The position numbers and the translations under genes are program-made. From Armatimonadota bacterium (GTDB taxonomy: Bacteria; Armatimonadota; DTGP01; JAHWJO01), in assembly GCA_019348365.1 (NCBI GenBank), contig JAHWJO010000330.1:1-5667 (forward strand): 5,667 nucleotides of DNA, read 5' to 3'. Of this stretch, positions 1 through 4,813 are shown in pieces (position 1 is the stretch's first letter; the number at the start of each line of letters is the position of its first letter). The notes beneath the pieces are model-generated. The model ran no database searches. It saw nothing but the letters and a program-made list of their open reading frames with translations, and was not told the DNA's origin.

Positions 1-743
1 CGATCATCGGCACGGGCACGGAAGACTACTTCACTTCCGGCTGGGACACCAACTCCGGCGTCGACTCCGCCCCCTACCACGGCGTGACGATCAAGGACGA
101 GATCAGCACGCGGATCACCACCCCCCGGTGGCACAACGAGGATCCGCTCCCGTTCAAGCGGACGCTCCGGTTCACCATCGAGCATGGCGGGACGAACGAC
201 GTGACGGCGGATTACACTTCCGTCGCTTATTGGTACCAGACCCACCCCCGCCCCGCGTTCCCGCCGCTCCCGCGAGACCACATGCCGACCGAACCTGAGC
301 CCGTCCCGAGGATCGCGGGGATGATCGAGGGGGAATCGCTCCTCAGCCGCGCGAAGGCTACGCCTGCCGCCCCGCTCACCGCTCAGTTGATGGATGCATG
401 GGAGGGGGAATGGAGCGGCCTGGGCCAGCTCTGGTGGCGACCCAACCGAATCGGCGAGCAGATGACCTTAAGCTTCAACGCCCCGGAAGCTCGCGAATAC
501 GAGTTGGTCGGCTACTTCACCCAGGCCCCCGATTACGGGGACGTGAGGGTGACGGTGAACGGGCGAACGCTCTCGCCGGTCGTTCGGGGGTATGCTCAGA
601 ACGTGCGTCCCACGGGGCCGATCTCGTTCGGGCGCATCCCGCTGAATGCCGGATCGAATGCGGTGGTGTTTGAGGTCGTCGGGAAGGACGATCGCTCCAC
701 CGGGTACTTGTTCGGCCTCGACGGGTTCGTGCTGCGGCCCTGA
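1..743 (+). CDS. GH172 (DUF2961) glycoside hydrolase, C-terminal part
   Basis: The 5' end lies outside the window. The frame is open from base 3 and gives 246 residues before the TGA at 741-743. The first visible residues contain GTGTEDYF (residues 3-10), the hallmark motif of DUF2961, followed by APYHG (23-27). The segment PFKRTLRFTIEHGG and then YTSVAYWYQ (about residues 50-78) is the typical end of the family's double jelly-roll core. The family is now GH172, whose characterised members act on alpha-fructofuranosyl or arabinofuranosyl linkages. From about residue 105 to the end there is an extra beta-rich domain. It begins IEGE and ends with a sugar-binding-like pattern (VTVNGR, LNAGSNAVVFEV, GYLFGLDGFVLRP), which suggests a carbohydrate-binding or oligomerisation module. 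The substrate cannot be told from this fragment. It is the first of three codirectional glycan-active genes. The GTG at 84 is an internal valine codon, not the start. Confidence 0.87.
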   Translation, partial: IIGTGTEDYFTSGWDTNSGVDSAPYHGVTIKDEISTRITTPRWHNEDPLPFKRTLRFTIEHGGTNDVTADYTSVAYWYQTHPRPAFPPLPRDHMPTEPEPVPRIAGMIEGESLLSRAKATPAAPLTAQLMDAWEGEWSGLGQLWWRPNRIGEQMTLSFNAPEAREYELVGYFTQAPDYGDVRVTVNGRTLSPVVRGYAQNVRPTGPISFGRIPLNAGSNAVVFEVVGKDDRSTGYLFGLDGFVLRP

Positions 744-755
744 GGTGTGGTTTGT

Positions 756-829
756 GAGTGGGGGGATCGCCCTCACCCCGTCGCTCACCTTCGTTCGCGA
801 TGGCCCCTCTCCCAATACTGGGAGAGGGG
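756..829 (+). repeat. CCCCTCTCCC hairpin repeat, left copy
   Basis: This is an intergenic repeat 12 bp after the GH172 stop. A G/C-rich arm (756-779) precedes a perfect 10-bp stem with a 6-base loop: CCCCTCTCCC at 804-813, AATACT, GGGAGAGGGG at 820-829. The 24-base arm 756-779 is the exact reverse complement of 986-1009 in the right copy. Compared with that copy, this one has about 22 extra bases (roughly 780-801) between the arm and the hairpin. The strand shown is only a reference direction. The hairpin lacks a T tract, so it is not a classical intrinsic terminator, although it could protect the GH172 mRNA 3' end. Confidence 0.85.
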
Positions 830-880
830 ATCGGGATGCATCACTCTGTAGGAGAGGATACAATCGGTACGGAATTCTCT

Positions 881-910
881 TTGGCATCTATTCAAATAGA
901 TCTGTATAGA
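881..910 (+). promoter_or_regulatory. Possible sigma70-type promoter for the fucosidase gene
   Basis: The stretch from about 840 to 950 is clearly AT-richer than its surroundings and lies between the two inverted repeat copies. It holds TTGGCA at 881-886 (five of six bases match the -35 consensus) and TATAGA at 905-910 (a weak -10), separated by 18 bases. A small dyad, ATCTAT-TCAA-ATAGAT (886-901), fills most of the spacer and could be an operator or just a hairpin. The fucosidase start is about 115 bases downstream, so the transcript would include the right hairpin repeat in its leader. The prediction rests on motif likeness only. Confidence 0.3.
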
Positions 911-956
911 TTCACGTAGGACCTCCCTCCGAAGAAAGTCATGACCGGAATAGTCA

Positions 957-1009
957 CCCCTCTCCCAGAATTGGGAGAGGGGCCGGGGGTGAGGGCGATC
1001 CCCCCACTC
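957..1009 (-). repeat. CCCCTCTCCC hairpin repeat, right (inverted) copy
   Basis: This is the same element as at 756-829 in the opposite orientation. The stem is CCCCTCTCCC (957-966), loop AGAATT, GGGAGAGGGG (973-982), followed by an arm at 986-1009 that is the perfect reverse complement of 756-779. It lies 15 bases upstream of the favoured fucosidase ATG, so it would form a stable hairpin in the mRNA leader close to the ribosome binding site. It lacks the 22-base insertion of the left copy and so looks like the more compact form of the element. Confidence 0.85.
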
Positions 1010-1012
1010 CCC

Positions 1013-1018
1013 AAAGGA
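1013..1018 (+). promoter_or_regulatory. Ribosome binding site deciding the fucosidase start
   Basis: AAAGGA lies 6 bases before the ATG at 1025. It favours this start over the in-frame upstream candidates at 941 and 989 (GTG), which both lie in or next to the repeat element. Confidence 0.6.
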
Positions 1019-1024
1019 TTCTCC

Positions 1025-2437
1025 ATGACGGTTTTCTCCCTGCTCCTCATGGCTTCTTTCATCATCCTCGCCACGGAGAGTTCCGCCGTGGCTCCCCCCA
1101 AACCGCTCCCTCCCCTGCCCTCCCCCCGACAGAAGAAGTGGCAGGAGATGGAGCTGACGCTGTTCGTTCACTTCACCGTCAACACCTTCACCGATAAGGA
1201 GTGGGGCGACGGGACCGAAGACCCGAAGATCTTCAACCCGTCGAAGCTCGACGTGAGCCAGTGGGTGAAGGCGGCGAAAGCGGGCGGGTTCAAGCTGGTG
1301 ATCCTCACGGCCAAGCACCACGACGGCTTCTGCCTCTGGCCCAGTAAAACCACCGAGCACTCCGTCAAGAACAGCCCGTGGAAAAACGGCAAGGGCGACC
1401 TCGTGCGGGAGTTCGTGGCGGTGTGCCGCAAGGAGGGAGTCGCCGTCGGGCTCTACCTCTCCCCGTGGGACCGCCACGAGCCGACTTACGGCGACTCCCC
1501 CGCCTACAACGCCTTCTACAAGAAGCAGCTCACCGAGCTCCTCACGCAGTACGGCCCCATCGACGAGGTCTGGTTCGACGGGGCGAACGGCGAGGGCCCG
1601 AACGGCAAGCGGCAGGAGTACGACTGGCCGGGCTTCTACGATACCATCCGCGCCCATCAGCCGGACGCCCTCATCGCCATCAGCGGGCCGGATGTCCGGT
1701 GGGTGGGCAATGAGGAGGGGTTCGCCCGCGAGACGGAGTGGAGCGTACAGGACCCCCACCCGATCTACCACGCCGGGACGAAGGAGAAAGTCTGGTGGCC
1801 CGCCGAGTGCGACGTCTCCATCCGTCCGGGCTGGTTCTGGCACCCGTCGGAGGACGAGAAGGTCCGCACCTCGGACAACCTGGTGGACCTGTACTTTAAA
1901 TCGGTGGGCCGGAACAGCCTGCTGCTGCTCAATGTCCCGCCCACGAACGAGGGCCTCTTCCACGGAACCGACGTACAGCGGCTGAAAGAATTCAAGACGA
2001 AGCTGGATGCAATCTTCAAGGATGATCTGGCGAAGGGCAAGCCCGCGACCGCCAGCCACACGCGCGGGAACGACCGGCGGTTCGGGCCGGCTCAAACCCT
2101 CGACGGCAAGGCCAATACCTACTGGACGACGGAGGACGGGATCACCTCCGCGTGGCTGGAGGTGGATCTGGGCCAGCCGACCCGCTTCAACGTCGCCGGG
2201 ATCCAAGAGGCGATTGAGCTGGGCCAGCGGGTGACGGCGTATCGCCTCGACCATTGGGACGGGGACGAGTGGAAGACGTTCGCGAAGGGCACGACCGTCG
2301 GGCGGAAGAAGCTCGACCGGTTCGAGCCGGTCACAACGCAGCGGGTCCGGCTGGTCATCGAGGATGCCCGCGCCTGCCCCGCGATCCGCTCGTTCGGCCT
2401 CTGGAACAGTGAACAGGCAGTAGGCAGTAGGCAGTAA
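1025..2437 (+). CDS. Secreted alpha-L-fucosidase (GH29) with C-terminal F5/8-type C domain
   Basis: The protein has 470 residues from the ATG at 1025. Residues 1-23 form a hydrophobic signal peptide (MTVFSLLLMASF..., likely cleavage after AVA), although its n-region has no positive charge. The GH29 barrel runs from about 37 to 332. It shows TAKHHDGF (95-102), GLYLSPWDRHEP (142-153) and EVWFDGANG (181-189), where D185 is the expected nucleophile. GNEEGFARETEWS (228-240) is where the acid/base glutamate of the 1,3/1,4-type subfamily is expected, with E230 the best candidate. SLLLLNVPPTNEG (298-310) closes the barrel. Residues about 335-461 form a discoidin/CBM32-like beta-sandwich (PATASHTRGNDRRFGP, DGKANTYWTTED, WLEVDLGQ, YRLDHWDGDEW, TTQRVRLVIEDA) that would bind galactosides or fucosides. 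The enzyme releases L-fucose from glycans outside the cytoplasm. The last residues (QAVGSRQ) come from a heptamer repeat, not from the conserved domain. Confidence 0.93.
   Translation: MTVFSLLLMASFIILATESSAVAPPKPLPPLPSPRQKKWQEMELTLFVHFTVNTFTDKEWGDGTEDPKIFNPSKLDVSQWVKAAKAGGFKLVILTAKHHDGFCLWPSKTTEHSVKNSPWKNGKGDLVREFVAVCRKEGVAVGLYLSPWDRHEPTYGDSPAYNAFYKKQLTELLTQYGPIDEVWFDGANGEGPNGKRQEYDWPGFYDTIRAHQPDALIAISGPDVRWVGNEEGFARETEWSVQDPHPIYHAGTKEKVWWPAECDVSIRPGWFWHPSEDEKVRTSDNLVDLYFKSVGRNSLLLLNVPPTNEGLFHGTDVQRLKEFKTKLDAIFKDDLAKGKPATASHTRGNDRRFGPAQTLDGKANTYWTTEDGITSAWLEVDLGQPTRFNVAGIQEAIELGQRVTAYRLDHWDGDEWKTFAKGTTVGRKKLDRFEPVTTQRVRLVIEDARACPAIRSFGLWNSEQAVGSRQ
2416..2436 (+). repeat. Three tandem GGCAGTA heptamers at the fucosidase 3' end
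   Basis: Perfect units lie at 2416-2422, 2423-2429 and 2430-2436, preceded by AACAGTGAACA. The TAA stop at 2435-2437 is formed by the third unit. Because the unit is 7 bases long, each copy is read in a different phase, and the codons run through GCA GTA GGC AGT AGG CAG before the stop. Confidence 0.9.
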
Positions 2438-2643
2438 TAGTTTTTACCTCGCCCCTCTCCCGGAGAACAGTTCCAGGTTCAAGGCTGCCCTCGCCCCGGC
2501 GCTGGTCAACCACCCTTTTCCGACCGATACGGCGTTTCGCTCCGAAAGGCATCGAAGAAGAAAAGGTTCCTCCGCGATTCCGGTCGAATCCTGAGAAGAG
2601 AACTCTTCAATGTTGACCTGAAGGACAGGGATAGGATGGAACC
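2438..2643. other. Intergenic gap with decayed hairpin repeat and a dyad
   Basis: This gap between the fucosidase and the DUF1080 gene has no credible coding frame. At 2448-2463 there is a partial copy of the CCCCTCTCCC element that lacks the matching GGGAGAGGGG arm; a further CCCTCGCCCC stretch follows about 25 bases downstream. At 2595-2608 there is a dyad, GAAGAG-AA-CTCTTC, 35 bases before the next ATG, which could be an operator or a small hairpin. I see no convincing -35/-10 pair and no T-tailed terminator, so cotranscription with the fucosidase gene remains possible. Confidence 0.6.
2633..2636 (+). promoter_or_regulatory. Ribosome binding site of the DUF1080 gene
   Basis: AGGA lies 7 bases before the ATG at 2644. 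It supports that start, which also yields a clean signal peptide. Confidence 0.55.
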
Positions 2644-3849
2644 ATGATCTTCAAGCATATCCTCAGCGCACTCGCCATGGGCGCGTGCCTCACCGGCGGG
2701 ATCGGCTCCGGCGCGCCGGCTTCCGCCCAGGCCCCAGCGAGCGAGAGGGGATTCGTCTCCCTCTGGAACGGCAGAGACTTCTCGGGCTGGCGCAAGGTGG
2801 GGGGCGGGGCCACCTACCGCATCGAGGGGAACAATATCGTCGGGGAGGTCGGGCCGGGGGCGAACACCTTCCTCCGTACCGACAAGACGTACGGCGACTT
2901 CATTCTCAAGCTGGACCTGAAGCTCGACGTGCCGGGCAACTCCGGGATCCAGTACCGCAGCCACCAGCGGGACGGAAACGGGCGCGTCTACGGCTACCAG
3001 GCCGAGGTCGATCCCTCCGAGCGCGCATGGTCCGGCGGCATTTACGACGAGGGGCGGCGCGGTTGGCTCTTCCCCCTCGCGGGCCGACCGGAGGCGCAGA
3101 AAGCCTTCAAAGTGGATGATTGGAACGAGTACGTCATCAAAGCGGTCGGGCCGCACCACCAGGTCTGGGTGAACGGGATCAAGACGGCGGACCTCATCGA
3201 TCCGATGGACATGGAGGGGTTCATCGCGCTCCAGGTCCATTCCGACAAGCAGGGCAAGATCCGCTGGAGGAACATCCGCCTTCAGGATCTGGGGCGGAGC
3301 GAGTGGAAGCCCCTCTGGAACGGCAGGAGCTTCAACGGCTGGGAGAAGATCGGCGGCGGGGACTGGAAGATCGAGGACGGCGTGATCCATGGCACCTCCG
3401 CCCGGAGCGAGCCGCGCCACGGCCATCTTATCACCCGGAAGCAGTACGGCGACTTCGCGGTGCGGCTGAAGTACAAAGCGAACCGGGGGAACAGCGGCCT
3501 CTACTTCCGCGTGGACAAGAGCGGCGACGCCGGAGTGAGCGGCTTCCAGGCGGAGATCGACCCGGAGAAGGACGCGGGCGGCCTCTACGAGACCGGCGGG
3601 CGCGCCTGGGTGGTCCAGCCCAAACCCGAAGACGTGAAGAAATGGTATAAGCCCAACGACTGGAACGAGATGACCGTGACCGCCTTGGGGCCGAGGGTCG
3701 TCGTGCATGTCAACGGCCAGAAGACGGCGGAGCTGCTGAACGATCCGGGCCGCCGGAGGGGGCACATCGCGCTCCAGCTCCACGGCGGGCAGGACATGGA
3801 CGTGCAGTTCAAAGACATTGAGATCATGGAGCTGAACCCGAAGAAATAG
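2644..3849 (+). CDS. Secreted protein with two tandem DUF1080 (3-keto-disaccharide hydrolase) domains
   Basis: The protein has 401 residues. Residues 1-28 form a Sec signal peptide (MIFKHILSALAMGACLTGG..., likely cleavage after ASA). The MGAC at 12-15 is a poor lipobox, so a lipoprotein is a weaker alternative. Two DUF1080 (PF06439) beta-sandwich domains follow, at about 36-214 and 221-397, joined by a very short linker. Matching landmarks are SLWNGRDFSGW/PLWNGRSFNGW, TYGDF/QYGDF, GNSGIQYR/GNSGLYFR, GYQAEVDP/GFQAEIDP, GGIYDEG/GGLYETG, DDWNEYVIKAVGP/NDWNEMTVTALGP, VNGIKTADL/VNGQKTAEL and GFIALQVH/GHIALQLH. The family is named for hydrolysis of 3-keto-disaccharides, and many members are uncharacterised secreted proteins of polysaccharide-degrading bacteria. 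Single-domain members are about 200-270 residues, so this looks like an internal duplication. Both domains keep the family's acidic motifs, so neither is obviously dead. The substrate is unknown. It is the third codirectional glycan-active gene. Confidence 0.9.
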   Translation: MIFKHILSALAMGACLTGGIGSGAPASAQAPASERGFVSLWNGRDFSGWRKVGGGATYRIEGNNIVGEVGPGANTFLRTDKTYGDFILKLDLKLDVPGNSGIQYRSHQRDGNGRVYGYQAEVDPSERAWSGGIYDEGRRGWLFPLAGRPEAQKAFKVDDWNEYVIKAVGPHHQVWVNGIKTADLIDPMDMEGFIALQVHSDKQGKIRWRNIRLQDLGRSEWKPLWNGRSFNGWEKIGGGDWKIEDGVIHGTSARSEPRHGHLITRKQYGDFAVRLKYKANRGNSGLYFRVDKSGDAGVSGFQAEIDPEKDAGGLYETGGRAWVVQPKPEDVKKWYKPNDWNEMTVTALGPRVVVHVNGQKTAELLNDPGRRRGHIALQLHGGQDMDVQFKDIEIMELNPKK

Positions 3850-4048
3850 AGGTGGGAGTCGGGGGGTGAATGGGACACGGATCTCGCTGCGCTCGATACA
3901 CGGAAACTACAGGAAACCCCGGATGCCCCATGAATGGAACCACAGATGAACACGGATGAAAACAGATAAAGCTTTATGAAACCGCAGATGATCGCAGATA
4001 CACACAGATGAGTGGGTACGCAATTTCTATCTGCGTGTATCTGCGATT
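3850..4048. other. Convergent intergenic gap rich in CAGATGA-type repeats
   Basis: This gap separates the + strand glycan genes from the - strand dnaB/TA cluster. It is AT-richer than the genes. From 3940 to 3970 it carries imperfect 10-11 base units (ACAGATGA, ACACGGATGA, AAACAGATAA), and a second set follows at 3983-4011 (CGCAGATGA, CGCAGATACA, CACAGATGA). I find no coding frame with a plausible start and no RNA gene. Confidence 0.75.
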
Positions 4049-4050
4049 TT
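3991..4050 (+). terminator. Hairpin with TTTT tail in the convergent gap (possible terminator)
   Basis: The arms atcgcagatacacacagat (3991-4009) and atctgcgtgtatctgcgat (4029-4047) pair at 18 of 19 positions around a 19-base loop and are followed by TTTT (4047-4050). Read on the + strand this could end transcription from the DUF1080 gene, whose stop is about 140 bases upstream. The stem also belongs to the CAGATGA repeat set, so it may be a repeat that happens to fold. On the - strand there is no T tract after the stem. Confidence 0.4.
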
Positions 4051-4201
4051 AGCCTCGGTCGAATCGGCTGATGTTCACGAACCGGGCGTATTCCGGCTGG
4101 AACCCGAGCCGCACCGTTCCCACCGGCCCGTTCCGGTGCTTCGCGATGATGATCTCCGCCTCTTCCGTCGGCACTTCGCCGAGGCGACGGTCGTTTGCCA
4201 C
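4049..4201 (-). pseudogene. Duplicated dnaB 3' end: 50-codon open frame after the toxin gene
   Basis: Read on the - strand, 4195-4054 repeats the end of the neighbouring dnaB (4966-4825) at 135 of 142 bases. The translation matches DnaB from NDRR through ISRFDR, with one P-to-L change (L7), then Gly and TAA in place of DYE-stop. It includes KHRNGPVG, the DnaB arginine-finger segment. Six of the seven differences are silent third-position changes. The frame is unbroken. A GTG at 4201-4199, two bases after the toxin stop, would give a 50-residue protein beginning MANDRRLGE, with AGGAG (4217-4213) 11 bases before it. It is most simply a displaced gene remnant next to an inserted TA cassette, but translation as a third gene of the TA operon cannot be excluded. 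The TAA lies at the edge of the adjoining hairpin repeat. Confidence 0.8.
4054..4195 (-). repeat. Direct repeat of dnaB terminus, distal copy
   Basis: This is the copy distal to dnaB of a 142-base direct repeat with a period of 771 bp; its partner is 4825-4966. The mismatches are at 4055, 4064, 4085, 4091, 4175, 4182 and 4187. Likeness stops abruptly after 4195, inside the 3' flank of the toxin gene. At the other end it fades over a few bases towards the hairpin repeat. Confidence 0.92.
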
Positions 4202-4203
4202 GA

Positions 4204-4500
4204 TTAGATACGCTCCTGCCAGTGCCTCGGATCGCGGTGGCTGTGGAAGATGGAGAGGACGACGATCCGTTCGGCCTCCACTCGATAGAGCACCCCGTAA
4301 GGAAAACGACGAGTCAGCCCGCGCCGAACCTCTCGATAGATCCGGGCGTAACTCTCCGGGTTTTGCCGAATCCGATCAAGAACGTCTCGAACGGCAGAGA
4401 GGAACGCTTCACCCAGGCCGGAACTCTGCCGTTCATACCAGTCGTAAGCCTCGTCCATTTCGTCTTGAGCTTCCGGATGAAAGACGACCGGACGGCTCAA
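4204..4500 (-). CDS. ParE/RelE-family toxin of a type II toxin-antitoxin pair
   Basis: The protein has 98 residues. It shows the ParE/RelE-family pattern: VVFHPEAQDEMDEAYDWYERQSSGLGEAF at the N-terminus (beta strand then helices), RIRQNPESYARIYREVRRGLTRRFPYGVLYRVE (43-75) and VVLSIFHSHRDPRHW (80-94). The RRFPYGVLYRV strand and the FHSHRDPRHW tail are typical of this clade. ParE members poison DNA gyrase, while RelE members cut mRNA on the ribosome. The sequence does not separate these roles reliably. The start is a TTG (4500-4498) that overlaps the antitoxin TGA stop by two bases, so translation is probably coupled and weak, which suits a toxin. No other start upstream fits the conserved N-terminus. 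It lies directly before the spare dnaB end. Confidence 0.88.
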   Translation of the reverse strand: MSRPVVFHPEAQDEMDEAYDWYERQSSGLGEAFLSAVRDVLDRIRQNPESYARIYREVRRGLTRRFPYGVLYRVEAERIVVLSIFHSHRDPRHWQERI

Positions 4501-4721
4501 CGAGGGCGTCTCACATGGGCCTGAACGTCCTCCCAGCTGACCACGTTATCCGGTTGGGCTTCCAGATCCGCCAGCCGCCGGTCCAGTTCCGTTTTTTGCG
4601 CGTCCGTCAGCTCCGGCTCCCATCCCGACTCTACCATACTGTCCCAAACCGCTTCCATCAGCCGGAGACGTTCTTCCACGGGCCAGGAGTCCACTTCACG
4701 CAGAACGGCCATCCTATCCAT
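4497..4721 (-). CDS. PF09720-type addiction module antitoxin
   Basis: The protein has 74 residues from the ATG at 4721. It belongs to the small acidic 'addiction module component' (unstable antitoxin, PF09720) family. The N-terminal helical part WPVEERLRLMEAVWDSM (13-29) is followed by the hallmark ELTDAQKTELDRRLADLEAQPDNVVSWEDVQAHVRRPR (37-74). Such proteins bind and neutralise the ParE/RelE partner encoded just downstream and usually help repress their own operon. A longer reading from the GTG at 4739 is less likely: its first codons (GTG GAG GAG GTG) are themselves the strong Shine-Dalgarno sequence for the ATG at 4721. The gene comes first in the pair and overlaps the toxin start. Confidence 0.88.
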   Translation of the reverse strand: MDRMAVLREVDSWPVEERLRLMEAVWDSMVESGWEPELTDAQKTELDRRLADLEAQPDNVVSWEDVQAHVRRPR

Positions 4722-4727
4722 GCGTTT

Positions 4728-4738
4728 CACCTCCTCCA
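4728..4738 (-). promoter_or_regulatory. Strong Shine-Dalgarno of the antitoxin gene
   Basis: Read on the - strand, GGAGGAGGTG ends about 6-7 bases before the ATG at 4721. It decides against the GTG start at 4739 and suggests that the antitoxin is translated far better than the TTG-initiated toxin. Confidence 0.75.
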
Positions 4739-4744
4739 CTCGGC

Positions 4745-4753
4745 ATTATATCA
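4745..4753 (-). promoter_or_regulatory. Extended -10 promoter of the toxin-antitoxin operon
   Basis: On the - strand the sequence is TGATATAAT: a perfect TATAAT (4750-4745) with the TGn extension (4753-4751). No good -35 hexamer sits at the expected distance (GACCTC at 17 bases), as is common for extended -10 promoters. It lies 23 bases before the antitoxin ATG, so the leader would be short and carry the Shine-Dalgarno. The TA pair thus probably has its own promoter, independent of dnaB read-through. Confidence 0.65.
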
Positions 4754-4774
4754 TCTAAAACCGGCTGGAGGTCT

Positions 4775-4800
4775 CCGCGGCTCTGCGTCTCTGCGGTGAA
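4775..4800 (+). repeat. Short CTCTGCGTCTCTGCGGTGAA-type intergenic repeat
   Basis: This is an 8-base periodic stretch (CTCTGCGT, CTCTGCGG) between the TA promoter and the dnaB stop. It looks like a member of a dispersed intergenic repeat class, but only one copy is seen here. It is neither coding nor T-tailed. Confidence 0.45.
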
Positions 4801-4813
4801 CTCCCTGATCGGA

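Noticed and set aside
804..829. Rho-independent terminator after the GH172 gene
   Set aside because: The stem is strong but no T tract follows, and an inverted copy occurs just before the next gene. A dispersed repeat explains it better.
941..1024. N-terminal extension of the fucosidase from 941
   Set aside because: These 28 codons translate the repeat element and lie before a good ribosome binding site and ATG at 1025.
785..2254. 489-codon open frame on the - strand
   Set aside because: It lies opposite the fucosidase gene, runs through the repeat element, and has a Val/Leu/Arg/Pro-rich composition with no recognisable domain. It is an antisense shadow of GC-rich coding DNA.
2506..3783. 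425-codon open frame on the - strand
   Set aside because: It is antisense to the DUF1080 gene, which has clear conserved motifs and a signal peptide. The antisense product has biased composition and no motif.
3940..4047. CRISPR array
   Set aside because: The units are short (10-11 bases), imperfect and adjoining, without spacers of even length.
4722..4739. Longer antitoxin starting with GTG at 4739
   Set aside because: The added codons are the Shine-Dalgarno sequence of the ATG at 4721, and the promoter -10 lies only a few bases before 4739.
4071..4799. 242-codon open frame on the + strand
   Set aside because: It runs antisense across the dnaB remnant, toxin and antitoxin, all of which are recognisable on the - strand. 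Its composition is Arg/Pro-rich with no domain.
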